A DNA stretch of 64,000 nt, from the NCBI GenBank assembly GCA_963823245.1, contig CAWGKQ010000008.1, forward strand, positions 682,001 through 746,000, given 5' to 3'. Under the pieces are notes generated by a model. The model ran no database searches. It was not told where the DNA came from and worked only from the letters and a program-made list of their open reading frames with translations. Positions 1-8,045 of the stretch are shown in pieces. The first letter of the stretch is position 1, and every line of letters begins with the position of its first letter. Both the position numbers and the translations under genes were made by a program. The stretch comes from JAWVFM01 sp963823245. Its GTDB lineage: Bacteria > Actinomycetota > Thermoleophilia > Solirubrobacterales > 70-9.

Positions 1-217
1 GCTCCGTTGCGCGGACGGCATAGCCCTCGAAGTTGTCGAGGAGGCGACGCGTGTAGTCCCGGATCTCCTCCTGGCCGAAAGCTCGGACGGGTTCGGGGAA
101 GGGCTGTCGAACGATGAAGACCACGTCCGCGTCGAGATCTGTGACCTGCCTGGCGAAGTCCCCGGCAGCCCAGCCCTCGAAGATGCGGCGGACAACCTCC
201 ACGTTCTCCTGCGACAT
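1..217 (-). CDS. SnoaL-like protein, N-terminal part, cut by window edge
   Basis: The minus strand starts ATG TCG CAG GAG AAC at 217 and stays open to base 1, giving 72 residues that begin MSQENVEVVRRIFEGW. This matches the start of the small NTF2/SnoaL-fold proteins that occur in many copies in Thermoleophilia. The enzyme or ligand role of these proteins is not established. The upstream 20 bp are identical to the leader of another SnoaL-like gene at 16863. The C-terminus lies outside the window. Confidence 0.75.
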   Translation of the reverse strand, partial: MSQENVEVVRRIFEGWAAGDFARQVTDLDADVVFIVRQPFPEPVRAFGQEEIRDYTRRLLDNFEGYAVRATE

Positions 218-237
218 CGCCCGCGCAGTATCTCGCG
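218..237 (-). repeat. Leader repeat of SnoaL cassette, copy 1
   Basis: Read on the minus strand this is CGCGAGATACTGCGCGGGCG and it ends directly at the ATG of the SnoaL-like gene. The same string lies before the SnoaL-like gene at 16863 and as an orphan at 11953-11972. It has no good ribosome binding site, so it could be a 5' untranslated leader or the edge of a duplicated cassette. Confidence 0.7.
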
Positions 238-471
238 GTGGGCGGCAGTGGCTCGGGGCCGACGCCGTAAGGGGCGCTGCGCGGCCGCCGGTTTGGGTTT
301 CAACGCGCGTCGTCGGCTTGGTGGGCGGGGATTACGGCACGGCGCTGCGAGCTGCCGGATTCGTCGTCACCGGCGGCTGACCGCGGCTAGACGTACTCCT
401 CCGCTGGGACGGGCGCCGCCGGCTCCGCGGTCGCGACGCGATCGCGGACCCGCTCCGTCTCTACGTCGGGT

Positions 472-681
472 GAGAAGAACCGCTGCGGCTACAACGCCGT
501 CGGCATCCCGATCGCCGCCGGCGTCCTCTACCCCTTCCTCGGCCTTCAGCTGAGCCCGATGATCGCCGCCGCGGCGATGGCGGCGAGCTCACTGTCGGTG
601 GTCAGCAATGCAAACCGGCTTCGCCGCTGGCACGCGCCGGCCGTTGAGCCGCCATCTCATTCGAGAGGCTTAACTCCCTAG
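472..681 (+). pseudogene. C-terminal fragment of a heavy-metal P-type ATPase
   Basis: The frame reads YNAVGIPIAAGVLYPF and then a segment with MAASSLSVVSNANRLRRW before the stop at 679-681. These are the last two membrane helices of a CopA/CopB-like P1B ATPase, comparable with the C-terminus of the complete ATPase at 8046-10439 (YNVAAIPIAAG and the MSLSS motif). Nothing upstream continues the ATPase, so this is a remnant of a deleted second pump. The short tail after RRW is probably read-through. Confidence 0.75.
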
Positions 682-992
682 GCGACGTAGCCGGCGACTC
701 GACGCGAGCCACACCCGATGTCTGCGATGTGTAGTCACCCCGGACAAGCACGAGCGTCTTCAGAGCACGCGGAATTGGGGTCCGGTGGCCGGGCTCAAAT
801 GGTTTCGCGCTTGGGCGGACTAGGCTCGGGGTGTGCCTGCTCGGCTCTGTCTCGCCCTCATCTCCGCGAGTTCGGCGATCCAGACGCCCGCTTGCACCCG
901 AGGGTGTCACGGCGGCAATCAGCGACCCTGGCGCCGCATCGGGCGTGCGATGCTTCGGTTCAGCTCCACGATGAGAACGGACGGCTGGCACA

Positions 993-1485
993 GTGCTGAC
1001 GCTCCAGACGAAGATCCGAGTAGACGGCATCACGGGGATGGAGATCTTCGATTTCCTCGCGGATCCGAACGACCGCGCCTACCAGCGGTGGTGGCCCGGC
1101 ACGCACTTTCAGTTCCACCTACTCGAACGCCACCAGGCTCACGTTGGCGACGTGATCTACATGGACGAGTGCGTCGGGACACGCAGGCTGCGGATGCGCG
1201 ATCGTCCTCGAGGCGGTTCCGGGCAAGAGACTCGTCTGGCGGTTGAAGAGGGTGATCAATCTGCCCGCGCGGCTCTCGCTGGAATTCGCTGACTACGAGG
1301 GCGGTGTCGCGATTACGCACACCGTTCAGGCGGGGCTCGGAGGCGCCGGCCAAATTCTGGACCCGCTGGTCAAGCTCTTCCTCTCGAGCGCGTTCGCCGC
1401 GGCGCTGGACGACCACGTGAAGACGGAGTTCCCGTTGCTGCGCGACCGCCTCGAGCAGATTAAGGCCGAAGTCGGCGCTGGATAG
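993..1485 (+). pseudogene. SRPBCC (polyketide cyclase-like) protein, frameshifted
   Basis: The first frame from ATG 993 reads MLTLQTKIRVDGITGMEIFDFL with a WWPGTH segment, typical of the SRPBCC/START-like ligand-binding fold. Near 1195-1200 the homology moves to another frame (AIVLEAVPGKRLVWRL), which continues through the ATG at 1243 to the stop at 1485. One frameshift joins the two parts into a protein of about 160 residues. The lesion may be real or a sequencing error. The ligand is unknown. Confidence 0.6.
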
Positions 1486-1612
1486 TGCGCGGCTGCCTGC
1501 CGGTGGCGACGCTGAAATCGACCAGGTGGTGGAGCGACCGCATCCCTCCTCCCCTCGCACCAACCGCGACAACATCTACGCGATCCCAGCTAGGCGCCGA
1601 TACAGGCTCGGG

Positions 1613-3169
1613 CTATCCGTGCGTCGCGTAGCCGAGCAGCGAGCGGTCCACGAGCCATTCCACCGGCGCGCGGTCGTCTGTGTAGACCTCGCCTCCCGGC
1701 AACCGCGGCGCCAGCCTGCTCGCCTCGTCTCGGGCAAGCGGACCCAGCACGCGCCCCAGCGAGGGTGCCGCCGCCCTCAGCCTGGCGACGCTGGCGCCCG
1801 TGCTGCCGGCGACCAGGAGCGTGTTCGTCGTCTCGATCGGATCGCGGAGCACGGTTGGGAAGACAGCAGCCATCGTGCGGCCGATGACCCTCTCCAGATC
1901 GTCGGTTCCCGAGGGATGACCCACGTTGACGACGACCGCCCCTCCGGGCGCGAGGCGGTCGCGAACCAGCCCAAAGAACTCGCTGGTGGTCATGTAGAAG
2001 GGGATGTATGGCTGGCGATACGCGTCGACGAAGATGACGTCATACCCGCCCGGGGAGCGCCGCAGCCATGGTCGCGCATCCTCGTTGTGGACCGTCAGGT
2101 TCGGGTTGCTGCCCATGTCGAAGTACCGCATGCCGATCTCAGCGAGCTTGGGATCGATCTCGACGCCGTCGACTCCCGCTTTGGGAAAGAAGTAACCGTA
2201 GGCGCGGGCGGTGGTGCCGGCGGCGTTGCCGAGGATCGCAACCCGCCGCGGGCGGTGCGCGAGCGCCCCGAACGGCAGGGTCAGCATCCCGTCCCAATAG
2301 TCGCCCGTGAGATAGGCGCCGGGCCGGTAGAGCGAGTGGATCGCCTGGCCCTCGTTCAGCTCGAGGACGCGATCCCCGTTGGAGCGCTCGACGACGCGGA
2401 TGTACTGGAGTGCGCTGTCGCCCTCCCACAGAATCCGACCGCCGCCGGTGGCCCCGATGGCGCCCGGAGGCAGCGCGATCGCAGCGGCCAGGACGGCGGG
2501 AAGCACCATGAAGCGTCGCCCGAGCCCCGCCGCGCCGAGCAGCGCCAGCGCCGCGGCGAAGCCCAGGAACGTGCGCTGGGTGCCGGCGAATGGAATCAGG
2601 ACCAGGGCCGTGAGCATCGTCCCGAGCAGCGAGCCGGCCGTCGAGATGGCGTAGAGGCGTCCGGCAGTGCGTCCGGAGTGCTCCACGTCGGTGACTGCAA
2701 GGCGAATCGCGTACGGCGCACAGGCGCCGAGGAGCATCACGGGGATCGCGACCAGAAACAGCACCGACAACAGCGATCCCACAGCGGCACCGACCGAGAG
2801 CGAGTCCAGGGCGGTCACGGAGATATCGAAGAACGGTCGCGAGAGGAACGGTACGACCGCGAGCAGGCCGGAGGCAACGATCACGAGCCAGCAGAGGCCG
2901 CGCAGGTGCGGGTGGCGGTCGGCGAGCCGGCCGCCGACCCAGTAACCCACGGAGAGGGCGACGAGAACCACCGAGATCGTGTTGGCCCAGACGATCGTCG
3001 AGGCGCCGAAGAACGGAGCGATTAGTCTGGCTGCGGCGATCTCGGTTCCCAGGCTTGCGGCGCCGACGACGAAGACGAGGATCGCAAGAACGCGGACCGG
3101 TGCCGCGGGCCCATCCTTTCGCACGGCCGCAGGCACGGTCGGGGCGTATGCGGATTCCTGCTCCGCCAC
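1613..3169 (-). CDS. Membrane-fused spermidine synthase-like protein
   Basis: The protein has about 518 residues. The N-terminal half holds about seven hydrophobic helices starting near residue 25. The C-terminal half is a spermidine synthase-like SAM/aminopropyl fold, with a Gly-rich AILGNAAGTT loop, an acidic GVEIDP strand end and YDVIFVDAY. Members of this 'fused MFS/spermidine synthase' family occur widely in bacteria, but few have a proven substrate. I chose the GTG at 3169 because AGGAGG lies eight bases upstream, although the frame is open further. A polyamine or related aminopropyl transfer at the membrane is inferred. Confidence 0.75.
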   Translation of the reverse strand: MAEQESAYAPTVPAAVRKDGPAAPVRVLAILVFVVGAASLGTEIAAARLIAPFFGASTIVWANTISVVLVALSVGYWVGGRLADRHPHLRGLCWLVIVASGLLAVVPFLSRPFFDISVTALDSLSVGAAVGSLLSVLFLVAIPVMLLGACAPYAIRLAVTDVEHSGRTAGRLYAISTAGSLLGTMLTALVLIPFAGTQRTFLGFAAALALLGAAGLGRRFMVLPAVLAAAIALPPGAIGATGGGRILWEGDSALQYIRVVERSNGDRVLELNEGQAIHSLYRPGAYLTGDYWDGMLTLPFGALAHRPRRVAILGNAAGTTARAYGYFFPKAGVDGVEIDPKLAEIGMRYFDMGSNPNLTVHNEDARPWLRRSPGGYDVIFVDAYRQPYIPFYMTTSEFFGLVRDRLAPGGAVVVNVGHPSGTDDLERVIGRTMAAVFPTVLRDPIETTNTLLVAGSTGASVARLRAAAPSLGRVLGPLARDEASRLAPRLPGGEVYTDDRAPVEWLVDRSLLGYATHG

Positions 3170-3215
3170 GGGGTAGTTCCTCCTACGGCCTGTAGAACTC
3201 GTCACGGGCTCGCGA

Positions 3216-3485
3216 TCATCGATGTGCCTCGTAGAGACCGATGAGCCGCCCTTCGGCTCCGATGCCATCCTCGAGGAGACTGAAGGACAGGCCCGTTCCG
3301 CAGCCGACATCAAGTATCGCCTCGCCGGCGTTCGGATCTAGACCGGCGACGGCGCGGCGATGAAAGGCGCGTGCGCTCGCGAGGCGCTGGTCATAGGTGG
3401 AGGCGAGGCGCCGGTACTTCCGTTTCGCCTCAGCGGCATCAGCGACGGACGCCAGATCACCCACGATCCGAACCCACCGTCTCAA
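3216..3485 (-). pseudogene. Class I methyltransferase, N-terminal fragment
   Basis: The 89-residue frame contains the SAM-binding motif I (ILDVGCGTG) near residue 60 and reaches GRLIGL, where family members continue with VD and the rest of the Rossmann fold. It then runs into YEAHR and a stop. The catalytic half is missing, so this is probably a truncated gene. The N-terminal part (KYRRLASTYD) resembles that of the truncated methyltransferase at 48540-48977. Confidence 0.6.
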
Positions 3486-3562
3486 TCAACGAGGAGTTGG
3501 CGGCATACAGGCCCACGGCCCGCCCTTCCCATAAGCGCGGTCCGAGCATCCGGTAAGCACGC

Positions 3563-4294
3563 TCAAGCGGCAGGGGCATCCTCGCTGCTCGCCTCACCTC
3601 GACGGGCCGCGGCCGCGTATCGGCCGGGATCGGCCGCGAACGCTTGGATGCATTCCATCGAGCAGAAGTAGAAGCTCGCGCCACCGTGACGGAGCGTGCC
3701 CGCCGAATGCTCGGGATCGACGGCCATGCGGCAGACGGGATCGATGGGCAGAGCGTCGGCCGAACGGGACCGCTCGCACGATGCCTCGAAGAGCTCCACC
3801 GGCTCGCTGACATTGCGGAGCGCACGCCTGCCGCGCGGTTTCAAGACGACGTTCTCGTGGTCCCCGAGAGCACCTAGATCGCCTCCGCCCGGTGCGGCCG
3901 CCGCCTCGGCGCTCTCCGCGGTCAACAGGACCTGGCCCCCGGCCGCAATCGCTGAAACGCGTGCGGCCAAGTTGACAGCGGCGCCGAACCAGTCTCCCTC
4001 GCGCTCCACGGCCGGTCCCGTATGGAGTCCGACCCTGACGCTTGGAAAGCCATGGCGTGTGCCGATGTCCTGGACCATTCGGAGGGCAAGCCCGATCGCG
4101 TCCGATGCAGACTCACAGCGGATCATCGTCGCGTCGCCGATCGTTTTGACCTCCTCGGCCCCGTGCTCGTCGAGGATTGCGCGGACGTCGTCGAAGAAGT
4201 CACCGGCCAGATCCGCTGCGTCTTCGTCTCCGTGGGCTTCGGTCAGAGCTGTGAAGCCCGACAGGTCCGCGAACAGGAAGGTCGGCGTGCTCAT
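3563..4294 (-). CDS. Class III nucleotidyl cyclase fused to a YHS metal-binding domain
   Basis: Residues 5-170 form a class III adenylate/guanylate cyclase domain: FADLSGFT with metal-binding Asp10, GDATM with Asp54, and VNLAARV with the transition-state Asn108 and Arg112. Residues 184-226 form a YHS domain (DPVCRM, then YFCSMEC) with Cys188, Cys211 and Cys215 placed to bind a metal. No membrane segment is visible, so the protein is probably soluble. Its start overlaps the stop of the upstream methyltransferase gene by ATGA, suggesting coupled translation. Metal-controlled production of cyclic AMP is an inference from the fusion. Confidence 0.8.
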   Translation of the reverse strand: MSTPTFLFADLSGFTALTEAHGDEDAADLAGDFFDDVRAILDEHGAEEVKTIGDATMIRCESASDAIGLALRMVQDIGTRHGFPSVRVGLHTGPAVEREGDWFGAAVNLAARVSAIAAGGQVLLTAESAEAAAAPGGGDLGALGDHENVVLKPRGRRALRNVSEPVELFEASCERSRSADALPIDPVCRMAVDPEHSAGTLRHGGASFYFCSMECIQAFAADPGRYAAAARRGEASSEDAPAA

Positions 4295-4944
4295 TGAGCT
4301 GGCGGCCGGCGTGCGGCCCCGAGGATGTGGGGGATGGGCGGCGCTAGCGCTTCGGCCCTGAACGGGAAGCGCTCACAGCTTTTCATCTCGAATCCGGCCC
4401 GCTCGATTGCTGACCCGGTGTCGCGCGCGGCGTGGCATCCGCCGGCCAGCTTGGGATAGACCGTGGCGTCCCCGAAGCGTTGGAGTCGAGACATCAATGG
4501 CCGCCGCGAGACGACGTGCTCATAGAAGCGTAATTCGCCGCCGGGACGAAGGACTCGATAGATCTCAGCCAGCGCCCGCGGTTCGTCCGGCACCGTCCAC
4601 AAGACCAGCGAGGCGATCGCGGCGTCGAAGGTTTCGTCCTCAGCTGGTAGGGCGTCGGCGAGCCCGCCGACCACCGTGATCGAAACCGGAGCCGACCCGG
4701 CGGCCCGCTCGGCATGCTCGCGCAAGAGCGGCTCGGGCTCGACGGCGAGGACCCTCTCGACGGTTTCGGGATAGTGGGCGAAGTTGCCACCGTGCCCCGC
4801 GCCGACCTCGATCACCTGCCCGGCGAGGCCCTCGAGCAGCCGGCGACGGTGCTCGGCGCCGCCACGAGAGTCGGCCTGCGCAGCGAACTTGAGGTAGAAG
4901 CGCGCGAAGAGCGGATGGTGAACGCACTCCTTGGATGCCGGCAT
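4291..4944 (-). CDS. Class I SAM-dependent methyltransferase (UbiE/menG-like)
   Basis: The protein reads VIEVGAGHGGNF (motif I), AVEPEPLL and then IYRVLRPGGELRFYEH, the usual order of a UbiE-type methyltransferase of about 215 residues. The substrate cannot be read from the sequence. The start could be ATG 4944 (MPASKECVHHPLF) or ATG 4962. The gene is divergent from the ArsR regulator at 5029, with a palindrome between them, and its 3' end overlaps the cyclase gene by 4 bp. A link to metal or metalloid stress is inferred from this context. Confidence 0.75.
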   Translation of the reverse strand: MPASKECVHHPLFARFYLKFAAQADSRGGAEHRRRLLEGLAGQVIEVGAGHGGNFAHYPETVERVLAVEPEPLLREHAERAAGSAPVSITVVGGLADALPAEDETFDAAIASLVLWTVPDEPRALAEIYRVLRPGGELRFYEHVVSRRPLMSRLQRFGDATVYPKLAGGCHAARDTGSAIERAGFEMKSCERFPFRAEALAPPIPHILGAARRPPAQ

Positions 4945-4996
4945 GGGTCGGAGTATTGCCATTTGGGAGTCATCGATTGCTACAACGCATCTACTA

Positions 4997-5014
4997 CACA
5001 ATGGTTTAGTTGTG
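4997..5014. promoter_or_regulatory. Probable ArsR-family operator
   Basis: CACAA (4997-5001) and TTGTG (5010-5014) form a perfect inverted repeat with an 8-bp spacer. It lies 15 bp upstream of the ArsR-type gene start, in the divergent gap with the methyltransferase. ArsR/SmtB repressors often bind such palindromes at their own promoters, so autoregulation and joint control of both units is likely but inferred. Confidence 0.5.
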
Positions 5015-5028
5015 ATACCCTCACCGTA

Positions 5029-5388
5029 ATGCAGCAGGCCCCAACAGCCTCATCCATGCCGCATCCGCTTCCCGGTCCGCTCGTGGAGCGGATCGCGGAG
5101 CGCTTTCGCGTGCTCGGCGAACCGATGCGCATACGCCTCCTCGATGCCCTGCGTGAGCGGGAGGCAACAGTCGTGGATCTGCAGGACGCCATCGGCGCCT
5201 CGCAGCAGAACGTCTCCAAACACCTCGGGATGCTCCTTCGCGCCGGAATCGTCGCCCGCCGCAAGGACGGCAACCACTCCGTGTACTCGATCGCCGATCC
5301 AGTGGTGTTCGCACTCTGCGAGGAGGTCTGCGGCGGTCTGCGCCGCGAGGCCGAGGAGCTCGGCGCCCTCCTCGAAGGAGGCGAGTGA
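5029..5388 (+). CDS. ArsR/SmtB family transcriptional repressor
   Basis: The 119-residue protein is a winged helix of the ArsR type: RFRVLGEPMRIRLLDALRE, then VVDLQDAIGASQQNVSKHL as recognition helix and a KDGNHSVYSI beta wing. No ELCVCD-type arsenic site is visible. Two cysteine-like contacts may be limited to the C-terminal CEEVCGG, so the inducer is uncertain. The gene precedes a DUF2892 protein and an MMPL transporter with one-base to 4-bp spacing, so it probably regulates that export operon. ATG 5056 is an alternative start. Confidence 0.85.
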   Translation: MQQAPTASSMPHPLPGPLVERIAERFRVLGEPMRIRLLDALREREATVVDLQDAIGASQQNVSKHLGMLLRAGIVARRKDGNHSVYSIADPVVFALCEEVCGGLRREAEELGALLEGGE

Positions 5389-5389
5389 G

Positions 5390-5656
5390 ATGTACCGGGA
5401 ATCGGTACCGCCTCACTGGCCGCTCGAGCGAGTGCTCTTCGCGCTTGCCGGCAGCGTGACATTGGTAAGCGTGCTCTTGGTCGCCCTCGTCTCGCCGTGG
5501 TTCCTCCTGCTGACCGCCTTCGTCGGCGTGAACCAATGGCTCTACGTCCTGGTCGGGGCATGCCCGGCCTCGCTGATCCTGAAGCGCGCCTTCTGCCTGC
5601 GCTCGGTCGTTTATCCGGACCGCGCTCATCCCGACCGGGTTTCGGCGCCTCGATGA
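5390..5656 (+). CDS. DUF2892 small membrane protein
   Basis: The 88 residues contain two hydrophobic helices (VLFALAGSVTLVSVLLVALV, then FLLLTAFVGVNQWLYVLVG) followed by ACPASLILKR, which is the DUF2892 pattern also seen in the membrane part of YgaP-like sulfur carriers. The start follows the ArsR stop by one base, and the stop overlaps the start of the MMPL gene (ATGA). The role is unknown. The position suggests a helper for the regulator or transporter. Confidence 0.75.
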   Translation: MYRESVPPHWPLERVLFALAGSVTLVSVLLVALVSPWFLLLTAFVGVNQWLYVLVGACPASLILKRAFCLRSVVYPDRAHPDRVSAPR

Positions 5657-7764
5657 GTGCAGTGGGCCCGATCGGGAGGCTCGGCCGGTACACGGCGAGC
5701 CACTTTCGAGGTGTGCTGATCGCCTGGGCGGCCGTCGCCGTCGTCCTCGGATTCTTCGCACCGAGGGTCGAAACCGCCCTCTCGGGCGCCGGCTGGGAGA
5801 CGACCGGCTCGCAGTCCGTGCAGGCCCGCAAGGCGATCGACGGCAACTTCCACGGCCTCTCGAGCTACGGATTGATGGCGGTCGTCCACTCGCAGAGGAA
5901 GACGGTCGGAGACCCGGCGTTCGGGTCGGCGATTGCCGCGACCGAGCGGCGGCTGCGGGCGAGCCGCGCGGTCAGCACGGTGGTGGCGCCGCGGCGCGGG
6001 GTCTCGATCTCGCCCGACGGGCACACGGCGATCGTGCAGGCAGGGGCCGCCCGCGACTCGAACGGCATGGTCAGTGCCGCCGACGGACTCAAGGGCCCGC
6101 TCGGGAGCGTCGGGCGAGACGGCGTCCAGGTTCACCTCACCGGCGCGGCGGCGATGTGGTCGGACTTCAACGCCGCCAACCGCAGCGCGATGCTGCGCTC
6201 GGAGTTCATCTCCTGGCCCGTGACCCTGGCGATCCTGGTCCTCGCCTTCGGCTCCCTGGTCGCGGCCGGGCTGCCGCTGATGCTGACCATGGTCGGCCTG
6301 CTCGCCGCGGCTGGCTCGCTCTACCTAGGCACTCAACTCCTGCCGGTGTCGATCTGGGCGATGAACTTCGCGCTGATGTTCGCGCTCGCGCTTGGCATCG
6401 ACTACGCGCTCTTCATCGTCTATCGATTCCGCGGCGCGCTGTTCGGCTCGCGGCTCGACCCGGTCGAGGCGACCGCCCAGACGATGGACACCGCCGGCAA
6501 GGCCGTGCTCTTCTCAGGCGTGACGGTCCTGATTTCGCTCAGCGCGGTGATGCTCGTCCCGAGCCCGGCCTTCCGCTCGATGAGCCTCGGGATCATGCTC
6601 GCCATCCTGTTCGTGCTCGCGGCGACGCTGACGCTGCTGCCGGCGGTGCTCGCGAGGCTCGGCCGGAGGGTCGACAAGGTGGCGCTCCCGTGGGCGCACT
6701 CGGGCGAGCACCGCTCGCCTCGCTTCGCCGCATGGGGCGAGCGGCTCTGGCGGCGACCGCTCGCCTATGGCATCCCGGCGCTCGCGGTTCTGTTCCTGCT
6801 CGCGTTCCCGGTCACCCAGCTGAAGACGGCGATGCCGTCGATCAAGGTCGTGCCGCCCGGCGATTCCTCGCGGGTCGGCTACGGGCAGGTGCAGGCGGCG
6901 TTCGGCCCGGGCGCCACCGGGCCGCTGCAGATCGTGGCGCCAAGCGGTCAGGCGGCCGCGGCCGCGGCGCTCGTGCGCCACGATCCGGGGATCGCCGGCG
7001 TTCTTCCGATCGAGCGAGGTCGAAGCTCCGCGCTCGTCACCGCCGTCCCCTCCCAGGATCCGTCGAACCCTGCGGTCGGGCGGACGGTCGACCGCCTCCG
7101 CGCCGAGCTGCCACCTGGCGCCCTCATCGGAGGCGCCGTCGCGGAGAACCACGATCTCCAGCAGGCGCTGGCCGCGAAGACGCCGCTCGTGATTGGCGTC
7201 GTCCTCGGCCTCGGCTTCCTGCTGCTCCTCGTCGCGCTCCAGGCGCCGCTGATCGCGGCGGTCGGTGTCGTCACCAACCTCGTGGCGACCGCGGCCGCGT
7301 TCGGGGTCGCCAAGTGGATCTTCCAGGACGGCGCCCTTCATTCGCTGTTCGGCTTCCAGCCGCAGGGATTCCTCGATGCGTGGGGGCCGGTGTTCTTCTT
7401 CGCGATGATCTTCGCGATCTCGATGGACTACACCGTGTTCCTGCTCTCGTCGGCCAAGGAGCACTGGGATCGCACCGGCGACGCGAAGGAGGCGATGGTC
7501 GACGGGCTCGCGCACTCCGGCCGCGTCATCTTCGCCGCGGGCGCCGTCATGGTCGCGGTCTTCCTCACCTTCGCCCTCTCCGGCCCGCTGCCGCCGAAGG
7601 AGATGGGGATCATCCTCGGCGTCGCGGTCCTCCTCGACGCGATGCTGATCCGCCTGCTCCTCCTACCGGTGCTGCTGCGCCTGCTCGGGCGCTGGGCGTG
7701 GTATCTGCCGCCGTGGGCGCACCGCGTCCTGCCGGACGTGCGCTTCGGCCACGCCCTGCCTTAG
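5653..7764 (+). CDS. MMPL family transporter
   Basis: The 703-residue protein has the RND/MMPL layout: one helix, a large extracytoplasmic domain (about residues 40-180), a helix bundle with GIDYALFIVYRFR, a second outer domain and a second bundle with SMDYTVFLL. MMPL proteins export lipids or drugs using the proton gradient, and the GxDY and SMDY motifs are the usual proton-relay region. The start overlaps the previous stop by ATGA. Substrate unknown. The ArsR regulator suggests induction by a metal or a small toxic compound. Confidence 0.85.
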   Translation: MSAVGPIGRLGRYTASHFRGVLIAWAAVAVVLGFFAPRVETALSGAGWETTGSQSVQARKAIDGNFHGLSSYGLMAVVHSQRKTVGDPAFGSAIAATERRLRASRAVSTVVAPRRGVSISPDGHTAIVQAGAARDSNGMVSAADGLKGPLGSVGRDGVQVHLTGAAAMWSDFNAANRSAMLRSEFISWPVTLAILVLAFGSLVAAGLPLMLTMVGLLAAAGSLYLGTQLLPVSIWAMNFALMFALALGIDYALFIVYRFRGALFGSRLDPVEATAQTMDTAGKAVLFSGVTVLISLSAVMLVPSPAFRSMSLGIMLAILFVLAATLTLLPAVLARLGRRVDKVALPWAHSGEHRSPRFAAWGERLWRRPLAYGIPALAVLFLLAFPVTQLKTAMPSIKVVPPGDSSRVGYGQVQAAFGPGATGPLQIVAPSGQAAAAAALVRHDPGIAGVLPIERGRSSALVTAVPSQDPSNPAVGRTVDRLRAELPPGALIGGAVAENHDLQQALAAKTPLVIGVVLGLGFLLLLVALQAPLIAAVGVVTNLVATAAAFGVAKWIFQDGALHSLFGFQPQGFLDAWGPVFFFAMIFAISMDYTVFLLSSAKEHWDRTGDAKEAMVDGLAHSGRVIFAAGAVMVAVFLTFALSGPLPPKEMGIILGVAVLLDAMLIRLLLLPVLLRLLGRWAWYLPPWAHRVLPDVRFGHALP

Positions 7765-7765
7765 G

Positions 7766-7906
7766 TCACGGAACGATGCGGAAGCCGAGAAGCACGGGGT
7801 CGGAGGCCTCGCCGGCGTCGTTGGTCGCGACCAGCGTCGCGCGGTAGTGGCCCGGTGCCTTGTACGGCCAGTGTGTCTCGTGGTCGATCTTGACCCGAAA
7901 CCGGAA
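7766..7906 (-). pseudogene. C-terminal remnant of an Ig-like extracellular protein
   Basis: The minus strand reads 46 residues including YRATLVATNDAGEASDP and ends at the stop in 7766-7768. This pattern is typical of the last strand of a PKD or Ig-like domain. The frame has no start and the rest of the gene is absent. To the right, 7907-8045 shows no gene I can support. Confidence 0.4.
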
Positions 7907-8045
7907 ACGGCAAGTACTACGCGGCGGTCGGCCAGCTGCATGTCAACGAGGTCACCTGCTTTGGCAATAAAGTCGAGGACGCGGAAGGTTCCCTAGGCGT
8001 CCTTCGTCTCTCGCGGCCAGTGCAGCCGCCGGCGCCTCCGCGACG

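Noticed and set aside
602..1033. 143-residue minus frame
   Set aside because: Overlaps the CopA fragment and the SRPBCC start, is Arg/Pro-rich, and shows no motif.
1526..3025. 499-residue open frame on the plus strand
   Set aside because: It is the antisense shadow of the membrane-fused spermidine synthase gene, rich in Arg/Gly without any motif, as expected from high-GC codon bias.
6156..7847. 563-residue plus frame inside the transporter region
   Set aside because: It is a shifted frame of the MMPL gene with Arg-rich low-complexity content and no hydrophobic helices.
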